A stretch of 11,290 bases of DNA from Acidobacteriota bacterium (GTDB lineage Bacteria; Acidobacteriota; Terriglobia; UBA7540): the NCBI GenBank assembly GCA_021784615.1, contig JAJYHU010000082.1:1-11290 (forward strand), given 5' to 3'. The position numbers and the translations under genes were made by a program. The notes beneath the pieces are model-generated. The model was not told where the DNA came from. It saw only the letters and a list, made by a program, of their open reading frames with translations, and searched no databases. Below are positions 1 to 5,590 of the stretch, piece after piece. Position 1 is the first letter of the stretch. Each line of letters starts with the position of its first letter.

Positions 1-83
1 GAATCGCGAATAAGGGGTTGCAATGATCGGCATGATGCCGCAACCTAGTGTGCTGGCTCATTAATTCGCTGCATGAGTCTAAA

Positions 84-180
84 TGTCATTCCGAGCGCAG
101 CGAGGAATCTGCTTTTGATGAGGGATTGAAAACAAAACAGATTCCTCGGGCCGATCAAAGCCTCGGCCCTCGGAATGACA
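84..180. repeat. Palindromic intergenic repeat (acidobacterial REP-like element)
   Basis: The outer arms TGTCATTCCGAG (84-95) and CTCGGAATGACA (169-180) are perfect 12-bp reverse complements. Nested inside, CGAGGAATCTG (101-111) and CAGATTCCTCG (138-148) form a second perfect 11-bp pair. The whole 97 bp could fold into a long two-part hairpin, or a cruciform in DNA. From memory, GTCATTCCGAG...GAGGAATCT elements are dispersed between genes in many acidobacterial genomes; that family link is recall and was not searched. Only one copy lies in the window. It encodes no protein I can support, and any reading frame across it is a by-product of the palindrome. Confidence 0.75.
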
Positions 181-223
181 GCGACACGCGCAGATTTTAT
201 CAACGCACTTCTGAGACATGACA

Positions 224-354
224 CTAGTGTCCTGAGTCAGAGATTTCGATGAACAACAAAAAGCCTGTTTCACGCAAAGGCGCAAAGATCGCGAAGGACT
301 TACGGGACGCCACACGGCCCGGTTATTCATCCTTTTTGCAACTCAGGACAGTAG
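224..354. repeat. MITE-like segment bounded by 14-bp inverted repeats
   Basis: The left end CTAGTGTCCTGAGT (224-237) and the reverse complement of the right end (341-354, CTACTGTCCTGAGT) agree at 13 of 14 positions, and the inner 10 bp are perfect. The enclosed 103 bp include the tandem motif CGCAAAG (273-279 and 281-287), of a kind common in bacterial intergenic repeats. No coding frame is convincing. The size, terminal inverted repeats and position beside another intergenic repeat suggest a small non-autonomous element or a second dispersed repeat family. A clear target-site duplication is not visible, apart from a TA inside each end. Confidence 0.45.
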
Positions 355-455
355 ATCGAGACAATTTGGGGACCTCTGCAACTGCCGGGTGATTGTCCAC
401 GGCGTGCACGGGCCGGGTTCTATATGCTTTCAGAGTGTTCCTGCCAGGAGGCAGC

Positions 456-752
456 ATGATCAAAATGACGGAAAGAGCCGCTCAGGAGGTCAAGTCCATT
501 GTGGCCAGCAAGTCCTTGCCTGAGAGCACCGTCCTGCGGGTAGATGCCGAGCCGGTGGAGGGCAAGAACGAACTGAAGCTTATGTTGAAACTTGATACCC
601 AGGAGCCTGAGCCGGGCGACATGGTGGAAACCACTTCCGGAACGCGGTTGGCAATTGATCAGGCCGCAGCAGAAGTCCTGGGGGATATGCGCCTCGATTA
701 CAATGAAGACTCCGGCAATTTTGTCTTCGAACGTTCCGAAGCTGCGGTATAA
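456..752 (+). CDS. HesB/IscA-like (Fe-S biogenesis fold) protein lacking cysteines
   Basis: A 98-residue protein whose layout follows A-type Fe-S carriers (HesB/IscA/ErpA). It has an N-terminal MIKMTERAAQEVK helix, a central LRVDAEP strand, an acidic 'EPEPGD' turn, a VETTSGTRLAIDQAAAEVL segment like the 'V...GVKVVVDPKS..YL' of IscA, and a closing LDYNEDSGNFVFE strand. IscA binds iron or Fe-S through one central and two C-terminal cysteines. This protein contains none, and it ends before the usual CGCG tail. It therefore probably keeps the fold but not the classical ligand set, and its role is unknown. I chose ATG 456 because AGGAGG at 446-451 lies just upstream and the family begins at this methionine; a TTG at 393 would add 21 unrelated residues. 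It converges with ligA across about 147 bp of non-coding DNA. Confidence 0.75.
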   Translation: MIKMTERAAQEVKSIVASKSLPESTVLRVDAEPVEGKNELKLMLKLDTQEPEPGDMVETTSGTRLAIDQAAAEVLGDMRLDYNEDSGNFVFERSEAAV

Positions 753-899
753 GCCCTGCGGCGCGACCTCCACAGACATCAACAAAGGCGGCCGGGCTCC
801 GCCGGTGTGAGGCGGCGCTCGAAGGGCCGCGCAATTCGCCTGTATGCTCTCCAGAACCAGTACAGCATCCCGCGCAGAGGAGCGTGGCGGCGTTTCCGC

Positions 900-2912
900 T
901 CACTTGCCGATCAGCTTATTCAGTCCAGCCTCGTCGATGGTTTCAATGCCCAGCGAGCGGGCTTTTGCGAGTTTTGATCCCGGCTCGGCGCCCGCAACCA
1001 CGTAGTCGGTTTTCTTGCTGACGGAAGCGGTCACGCGGCCGCCGGCTTCCTCGATCAAGCGCGCCGCTTCATCGCGGGAGTATGTGGGCAATGTGCCGGT
1101 CAGCACGAACTGTTTTCCGCTGAGTCTTCCATCTGCCCTGTGCGTTTTTTGCTCAAACTTCAGACCCGCGCGGCGGAGTTTTTCCATCACGTCACGGTTC
1201 CGCGTTTCGCGGAAAAATTCCACGATGCTCTGGGCCACTTTGGGTCCGATCTCTTCAACTTCATAAAGCTCTTCGGGAGTTGCCTGGGCAAGCTTATCGA
1301 TGGAGCCAAAATGCCGGGTAAGAAGCTGCGCCGTCCGCTCGCCCACAAAGCGAATTCCCAACGCGAAGACCACTCGCGCAAGCTCAGCCTTTTTGCTCTT
1401 CTCGATTTCGTCCAGAACGTTTTGCGCTGATTTTTCTCCCATGCGTTCCAGGTTCGCAAGCTGCTCGCCGGCGAGGGCGTAGAGATCGGCCACGTCGTGA
1501 ACCATTTTCTTATCGACCAACTGGTCCACCAGCGCCTCGCCCAGGCCGTTGATATTCATGGCATGGCGCGCGGCAAAGTGGAGCAGCGATTCTTTTAGCT
1601 GCGCGGGACAAGCCGCGTTAACGCAGCGGTAGGCCACTTCGCCTTCCACGCGGATGACGTCGCCGCCGCAAACGGGGCAGTGCTTGGGCATCCGGAATTC
1701 CCTGCCATCGGGCGCGTGCCGCGTCACCTTCAGGACCTGGGGAATCACCTCCCCGGCGCGCTGGATCAGGACTGTGTCGCCGATTTTCACTCCCAGGCGT
1801 TCGATTTCATCCATGTTGTGGAGCGTCGCATGGCTCACGGTGACTCCACCGAGGCTCACGGGTTCCAGATCGGCCACGGGCGTCAGAGTGCCGGTGCGGC
1901 CCACCTGGGGGCGAATATCGTTCACGACGGTGGTCTCCTGGTGGGCGGGATATTTGTAAGCAATCGCCCAACGCGGCGACTTGGCGGTTTTGCCAAGCTC
2001 ATCCCACAGCGCTATTTCATTGACTTTGACCACCACGCCGTCAATTTCGTATTCCAGCCTGTCGCGTTGGGATTCCATCTTCTGAATGTAGCTCAGCAAA
2101 TCTTCAAAATTCTTGGCGAGCACGCGGTAGGGGTTAACCTTAAATCCCAATTCCCCCAAAGCCTCCAGGATTTGCCAGTGCTTATCAAGCGGCGGACGTC
2201 CATTTACCAGAAGGTAGTACACGAAGATATCCAATTTGCGTTCGGCAACCAGTTTGGGATCAAGCTGGCGGATGGCGCCCGCCGCCGCATTGCGGGGGTT
2301 GGCAAAGAGCGGTTCACCCGCGGCTTCCCGCTGAGCGTTTGCCGCCTGGAACGCCTTGTGGCCCAGAATGACTTCGCCCCGGACTTCAAATTTCGCGGGA
2401 AGACCGACGCCCGCAAGATTTTTGGAATCGATTCGGAGCGGAACAGAACGAATGGTCTTGACGTTTGCCGTGACATCTTCGCCCGTCGTGCCGTCGCCGC
2501 GAGTCAGGCCGCGGGTGAAAACACCGTTTTCATAGGTCAGCGCCATCGAGAGCCCGTCGAGCTTCAACTCGGCGACATAGGGCACTTCGCTGCGTCCGGA
2601 GAGTTCGCGCACGCGCCGGTCAAAATCTCTTAGTTCATCCACTGAATAGGTATTGTCCAGGCTCAGCATCGGAGCAGAGTGGCGAACTTTGGCGAACTGC
2701 TCGGCGGGCTGCCCTCCTACGCGCTGCGTGGGGGAATCGGGCGTAATAAGATCGGGATGCCGGCTCTCCAGGTCCTGAAGCCGCCGCATCAGCTTGTCAA
2801 AGGCGGGATCGGAGATTTCAGGATCGTCTAAAACATAATAACGATGTTCGTGATAGCGGATTTCGTTCCGGAGTTCTGTGATCTCTTTTTCAATATCAAC
2901 GCTTTTAGCCAA
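900..2912 (-). CDS. ligA: NAD-dependent DNA ligase LigA
   Basis: This enzyme seals nicks in DNA using NAD+, joining Okazaki fragments and completing repair. The 670-residue length is typical. In order there are an Ia domain with the HEHRYYVLDDPEISD NAD-binding motif (about 21-35), the adenylation domain with catalytic Lys117 in ELKLDG, the DGVVVK (291-296) and KSPRWAIAYK (311-320) nucleotidyltransferase motifs, and an OB domain with VGRTGTLTPVA. They are followed by a Cys4 zinc finger (C412, C415, C430, C435), helix-hairpin-helix repeats (about 445-565) and a C-terminal BRCT domain (about 597-670). All catalytic landmarks are present, so it should be active. The start is TTG (2912-2910), preceded by GGGGAG at suitable spacing. 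It reads divergently from the radical SAM gene and convergently with the gene at 456. Confidence 0.97.
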   Translation of the reverse strand: MAKSVDIEKEITELRNEIRYHEHRYYVLDDPEISDPAFDKLMRRLQDLESRHPDLITPDSPTQRVGGQPAEQFAKVRHSAPMLSLDNTYSVDELRDFDRRVRELSGRSEVPYVAELKLDGLSMALTYENGVFTRGLTRGDGTTGEDVTANVKTIRSVPLRIDSKNLAGVGLPAKFEVRGEVILGHKAFQAANAQREAAGEPLFANPRNAAAGAIRQLDPKLVAERKLDIFVYYLLVNGRPPLDKHWQILEALGELGFKVNPYRVLAKNFEDLLSYIQKMESQRDRLEYEIDGVVVKVNEIALWDELGKTAKSPRWAIAYKYPAHQETTVVNDIRPQVGRTGTLTPVADLEPVSLGGVTVSHATLHNMDEIERLGVKIGDTVLIQRAGEVIPQVLKVTRHAPDGREFRMPKHCPVCGGDVIRVEGEVAYRCVNAACPAQLKESLLHFAARHAMNINGLGEALVDQLVDKKMVHDVADLYALAGEQLANLERMGEKSAQNVLDEIEKSKKAELARVVFALGIRFVGERTAQLLTRHFGSIDKLAQATPEELYEVEEIGPKVAQSIVEFFRETRNRDVMEKLRRAGLKFEQKTHRADGRLSGKQFVLTGTLPTYSRDEAARLIEEAGGRVTASVSKKTDYVVAGAEPGSKLAKARSLGIETIDEAGLNKLIGK

Positions 2913-2959
2913 TCGATCTCCCCATCTGGCAATATATTCGTTCCAGGAAGCCTAAGGGG

Positions 2960-2965
2960 ATTATA
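2960..2965 (-). promoter_or_regulatory. Probable ligA -10 box (TATAAT)
   Basis: On the minus strand, 2965-2960 reads TATAAT, a perfect sigma-70 -10 hexamer. It predicts a transcript start near 2953 and a leader of about 40 nt before the ligA TTG codon. No good TTGACA lies 16-18 bp upstream; that space is occupied by the hairpin at 2982-3014 (the 17-bp position reads TCTACC). The promoter may therefore be weak or need help. Confidence 0.45.
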
Positions 2966-2981
2966 ACGCGTTGAAGGAGGG

Positions 2982-3014
2982 AGGTAGAGACAGTCGCTTC
3001 GACCGTCTCTACCT
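2982..3014. repeat. Strong inverted repeat between ligA and the radical SAM gene
   Basis: AGGTAGAGAC (2982-2991) pairs with GTCTCTACCT (3005-3014), and GTCG (2993-2996) pairs with CGAC (3000-3003). This gives a 15-position stem with one mismatch and a 3-nt loop (CTT). On the plus strand it runs into TTTTTCG, resembling a rho-independent terminator, but no plus-strand gene ends before it. It lies immediately upstream of the ligA -10 box, so it could be a dispersed palindromic repeat, a site affecting ligA transcription, or a block to antisense transcripts. I cannot choose between these from sequence. Confidence 0.6.
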
Positions 3015-3240
3015 TTTTCGCGTTCGGGGCGGAACGCTTTGGAGATCAACAAACGGAAATGAATGCCTGCACTTCGCGCAATCTTGGGTCATGCGCCCGG
3101 CCAAATACGTGCTTGCCGCAGTTCCATGTCGCGCAGCGGCGGCGCCCATGGGTTATATTCGAGTAACTCGCTTCCATCGCATGACCCTGTGACGAACCAT
3201 CAAGACGCTGCCAGGATAACCGGAGCCCGATTCTTTAATC
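3015..3240. other. Non-coding part of the ligA/radical SAM divergent intergenic region
   Basis: The intergenic region between the divergent ligA and radical SAM genes runs from 2913 to 3349. Apart from the ligA promoter, the hairpin and the two operators at 3241-3279, this middle part shows nothing I can assign. Two short plus-strand frames (2971-3192 and 3063-3245) lack ribosome-binding sites and recognisable composition, and I regard them as chance. Confidence 0.5.
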
Positions 3241-3256
3241 TATGACCGCCGTCACA
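3241..3256 (+). promoter_or_regulatory. Distal CRP-type operator, radical SAM promoter
   Basis: TATGACCGCCGTCACA fits the CRP-type TGTGA-N6-TCACA palindrome. The gene-proximal half TCACA is perfect and the distal half (TATGA) has one mismatch. Its centre (3248.5) is 23 bp upstream of the centre of the stronger site at 3264-3279, about two helical turns, so two dimers could bind on nearly the same face. Binding by the regulator at 4463-5290 is inferred. Confidence 0.5.
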
Positions 3257-3263
3257 CTCCAAG

Positions 3264-3279
3264 TGTGACTTCCGTCACT
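3264..3279 (+). promoter_or_regulatory. Proximal CRP-type operator, radical SAM promoter
   Basis: TGTGACTTCCGTCACT is a near-perfect TGTGA-N6-TCACA operator. Its inner 14 bases (3265-3278) are identical, read toward the gene, to those of the operator upstream of the regulator gene (minus strand, 5348-5335), including the central TTCC that the CRP consensus does not fix. The centre is 29.5 bp from a possible -10 box TCGAAT (3301-3306, 4 of 6 matches to TATAAT). That would place the site at about -41.5, the class II activator position. The -10 is weak, so the start point near 3313 is tentative. Confidence 0.65.
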
Positions 3280-3349
3280 GCAACTTAATCCCCTAAGTGG
3301 TCGAATGCGAACTTAGACAGGGAGCAGAAGGGGCAGCAGAGGGGCGTGG

Positions 3350-4435
3350 ATGAACTTTGAAAAGCAACCTTTTATCGTCATCTGGGAAGTTACGCAAGCC
3401 TGTGATCTGGTTTGCCAGCACTGCCGCGCGTGCGCGCAGCCGTTTCGTTCGCCTCTGGAACTTTCCACGCGAGAGGGTGAGTCCCTTATCGATCAGGTGG
3501 CCGAGCTTGCTGCGCCGGTCTTTGTGCTGACCGGGGGCGATCCTCTCAAGAGGCCGGACATTTATCACTTGGTTGAATATGGAACGCAGGCGGGAGTGCG
3601 AACCTCGATGACTCCGAGCGCCACTCCGCTCCTGACCCATCAGGCGATTTCCAGGCTTCAGCAGTGCGGGCTGGCGCGCCTGGCTGTCAGCCTGGACGGT
3701 TCCACGCCCGCGATTCACGATGCTTTCCGTGGCGTGGCGGGATCGCATGCCCTGACGTTGGACGCGGTTCGCTGGGCCAATGAAATCGGGCTGCCCGTGC
3801 AGATCAATACCACTATCACCCGGCGCAATCTGGGAGATTTCGAGTCGATGGTCGCTCTGCTTCGGCAACTCGACATTGCTTTGTGGAGTGTTTTCTTTCT
3901 TGTCCCAATGGGCCGCGCTCAGGCCGGCGATCTGATCAGCGCCGAGGAGTTCGAGCAGGTCTTTGAAAAGCTGGACGCCATTTCCCATGATGTTCGGTTC
4001 GACATCAAGACGACGGAGGCGCAACACTACCGGCGGTTTTTAGCCCAGAAGCGCGTGGAGCGCCGGCGCAATTCAGTTCCGGAGGCTCATGGGGTTGTTA
4101 AAGCGTTTCAAGACAGCGTCGGGCGGTCTCCGCGCGGCATCAACGACGGCAAGGGATTCGTCTTTATTTCACATTATGGCGAGGTATATCCCAGTGGCTT
4201 TTTACCAGTGTCGGCGGGCAACATCCGCAATCAGCCGCTTCCGGAAATTTACCGCAATGCGCCGTTTTTTAAAGCTCTTCGCAATTCCTCGAACTTAAAG
4301 GGAAAATGCGGAGTGTGCGAGTTCCGCGAGCTTTGCGGGGGGTCTCGCTCCAGGGCCTTTGCTTTGACGGGAGATCCTTTTGCTGAGGAACCTGCTTGTA
4401 TTTACCAACCTCGGGCTCTCGCCACGGCCAGCTAG
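3350..4435 (+). CDS. Radical SAM/SPASM-domain protein
   Basis: A 361-residue radical SAM enzyme. C18-x3-C22-x2-C25 (CDLVCQHC) should bind the SAM-cleaving [4Fe-4S] cluster, and a further cysteine follows at C28. VFVLTGGDPLKRPD (58-70) contains the GGD/GGE motif that contacts SAM, and LAVSLDGSTPAIHDAFRG (111-128) is the usual mid-barrel motif. The C-terminus has SPASM-type cysteines C320, C323, C329 and C350 for an auxiliary cluster. Overall it resembles the SPASM branch holding the haem-related enzymes AhbD and NirJ, and best fits the family I recall as TIGR04053 (unverified). I do not assign a substrate: no haem, peptide-precursor or cofactor gene is adjacent. ATG 3350 has AGAGGGG 5 nt upstream. 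Its promoter carries two CRP-type operators, and it converges with the regulator gene 27 bp downstream. Confidence 0.9.
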   Translation: MNFEKQPFIVIWEVTQACDLVCQHCRACAQPFRSPLELSTREGESLIDQVAELAAPVFVLTGGDPLKRPDIYHLVEYGTQAGVRTSMTPSATPLLTHQAISRLQQCGLARLAVSLDGSTPAIHDAFRGVAGSHALTLDAVRWANEIGLPVQINTTITRRNLGDFESMVALLRQLDIALWSVFFLVPMGRAQAGDLISAEEFEQVFEKLDAISHDVRFDIKTTEAQHYRRFLAQKRVERRRNSVPEAHGVVKAFQDSVGRSPRGINDGKGFVFISHYGEVYPSGFLPVSAGNIRNQPLPEIYRNAPFFKALRNSSNLKGKCGVCEFRELCGGSRSRAFALTGDPFAEEPACIYQPRALATAS

Positions 4436-4462
4436 CCGGGCGATTCAGAGCGATCTTTACGC

Positions 4463-5290
4463 TCAGATGACGGGTCCGGTCGTTGGGTTTCCTTGAGAAG
4501 CGTTCTGTGTGTCGCCCGAATGGTCCCCCTCGACCTTCTGGCCTGCTTGCCCATTCTTAGCCGGCGCGGTTTTGGCGCTCGAAGACCCTTCAAGCGCTTC
4601 TTGCCTCAGAATTCTCAAACGTGATCCTTCCAGGGACAGGATTCCATCTTTCTCAAATCCTGCAAGCAACCGCGAAATGGTTTCGCGGGAGACGCCGATC
4701 ATCTGGCCGATCTCTTCCTGTGTTAACGGCAGCTTCAGTTCCAGCCCTTGTTCGCTGACCTCGCCGTTAGTGGATGCCCAGGAAATCAGCAAGCTGGCCA
4801 GCTTCTCAGCAGCCGGCTGCGAACCCGATGAATAGTGAATCATATCCACGGCTTCACGGAGCTGGTGGCTTAGAACTTCAACCACCAGTACGCAGAGTTC
4901 GCAATGCTTCTCGATCAAATGCAAGAATTCCTTCCGCTCGACAAAAGAGAACTGCGCCGGCGTCAAAGTTTCCGCCGTACACTCGGCGGGTTTTCCAGAC
5001 ATGGTGGCGCTTAAGCCCAAGACTTCTCCAGGCTGCGCGATTCCCATGATGAGGGTTCTCCCGCCTTTCAGAGCAATTGAAAGTTTGACTTTGCCGCGAA
5101 TTAGAATGTAGAGTCCGTCCGGCCGCCGCCCTTCTTCAAAAATCGTGCTGTGCTTGGGGAAATTGACTACCGCCTTAAGAGGGTCAAGGGCCTGGACAAA
5201 TTGGTGGAAAGACTTTAACGTGCTCTTGCCGATCTCAAATGAGCATCGCTTCTGCTTGGGAGAATATCCGACTTTTCGATGATCCGTCAT
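4463..5290 (-). CDS. Crp/Fnr-family transcriptional regulator
   Basis: A 275-residue regulator with an N-terminal cyclic-nucleotide-binding-like beta-roll (about 35-120, with FEEGRRPDGLYILIRGKVKL), a dimerisation helix (about 125-155) and a C-terminal winged helix. The HTH LTQEEIGQMIGVSRETISRLL spans about 189-209. R202, E203 and R207 match CRP R180, E181 and R185, which contact TGTGA. The pocket segment (GEVLGLSATMSGKPAECTAE) lacks the Glu and Arg-Ser pair of CRP that bind cAMP. The N-terminus has one cysteine (C16) rather than the FNR cluster; others are C104, C130 and C133. A polar Ser/Ala/Gly-rich tail covers about 233-275. ATG 5290 is chosen over GTG 5296, and neither has a clear ribosome-binding site, which fits the nearly leaderless transcript predicted from the promoter. 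Two CRP-type operators upstream suggest autoregulation. Confidence 0.92.
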   Translation of the reverse strand: MTDHRKVGYSPKQKRCSFEIGKSTLKSFHQFVQALDPLKAVVNFPKHSTIFEEGRRPDGLYILIRGKVKLSIALKGGRTLIMGIAQPGEVLGLSATMSGKPAECTAETLTPAQFSFVERKEFLHLIEKHCELCVLVVEVLSHQLREAVDMIHYSSGSQPAAEKLASLLISWASTNGEVSEQGLELKLPLTQEEIGQMIGVSRETISRLLAGFEKDGILSLEGSRLRILRQEALEGSSSAKTAPAKNGQAGQKVEGDHSGDTQNASQGNPTTGPVI

Positions 5291-5306
5291 ATGCACTTTA
5301 CAATTA

Positions 5307-5312
5307 AATTTA
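5307..5312 (-). promoter_or_regulatory. Putative -10 box of the regulator gene
   Basis: On the minus strand, 5312-5307 reads TAAATT (5 of 6 matches to TATAAT). If it occupies -12 to -7, transcription starts at about 5300, and the centre of the operator at 5334-5349 falls exactly at -41.5, the classical class II activator position. The leader would then be only about 10 nt before ATG 5290, consistent with the absence of a Shine-Dalgarno sequence. Confidence 0.45.
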
Positions 5313-5333
5313 GAGAAAGTAGAAATTTGATGA

Positions 5334-5349
5334 TGTGACGGAAGTCACT
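5334..5349 (-). promoter_or_regulatory. Proximal CRP-type operator, regulator promoter
   Basis: Read on the minus strand toward the regulator gene, this is AGTGACTTCCGTCACA, a near-perfect TGTGA-N6-TCACA site. Its inner 14 bases equal those of the operator at 3264-3279 in the same orientation relative to the gene. The centre lies 51.5 bp upstream of the ATG and 29.5 bp from the TAAATT box. It most likely mediates autoregulation by the encoded protein. Confidence 0.65.
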
Positions 5350-5355
5350 CATCTG

Positions 5356-5371
5356 TGTGACAAGTCCCGCA
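5356..5371 (-). promoter_or_regulatory. Distal, degenerate CRP-type operator, regulator promoter
   Basis: The minus-strand reading is TGCGGGACTTGTCACA. The gene-proximal half TCACA is perfect and the distal half is poor. The centre is 22 bp upstream of that of the proximal site, mirroring the 23-bp spacing of the pair before the radical SAM gene, where the proximal half is again the better one. The repeated arrangement makes it more believable than the sequence match alone would. Confidence 0.4.
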
Positions 5372-5590
5372 GGGGGGGCAAAATGCAGTTCGCAATTCCA
5401 GGAGGAGGCCGAAAGGGGCTTTGGGACCCCGCTAACGCCGCGGGCATTGTATCCAATTTTGGCAATCGACCACCACCGATTTGCGCGCTGGTTCGGCGGC
5501 TTGTAGGGGGTGTTGTCGAGAAACCTGTGGCGTCTTCAAACTGAGGAAGTTTTTATAAACCGGGTTCGCGCCACACTCAGTGCTGAACGC

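Larger units (their letters stand above)
1..455. other. Gene-poor leader region with two repeats
   Basis: No convincing gene is visible here. The stretch holds the palindromic repeat at 84-180 and the inverted-repeat-bounded segment at 224-354, both listed separately. Short open frames through it are broken up by these repeats and match nothing I recognise. In forward frame 3 the first 24 bases read IANKGLQ followed by a stop (TGA at 24-26), which could be the tail of a gene outside the window, but this is too short to support. Bases 355-455 lead into the gene at 456 without a clear sigma-70 promoter. Confidence 0.6.

Noticed and set aside
16..45. Short inverted repeat GGTTGC/GCAACC near the left edge
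   Set aside because: Only six pairs with a long loop and no T-run; too weak to call a terminator or element.
79..330. 83-codon minus-strand frame across the left repeats
   Set aside because: It is made from two palindromic repeat elements and has no ribosome-binding site or family resemblance.
1680..2633. 317-codon open frame antisense to ligA
   Set aside because: It lies wholly opposite a clearly functional ligA and its product has no recognisable motif. It is a shadow of codon bias.
4448..4464. GAGCG/CGCTC hairpin in the convergent gap as a bidirectional terminator
   Set aside because: A five-pair stem with a seven-base loop and no T-run on either side is not convincing.
4463..5290. Calling the regulator CRP (cAMP-dependent) or FNR
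   Set aside because: The cAMP-contact residues and the N-terminal FNR cysteines are missing, so only the family name is justified.
5335..5544. 69-codon plus-strand frame in the gap upstream of the regulator
   Set aside because: It begins inside the operator, has no ribosome-binding site and no recognisable product.
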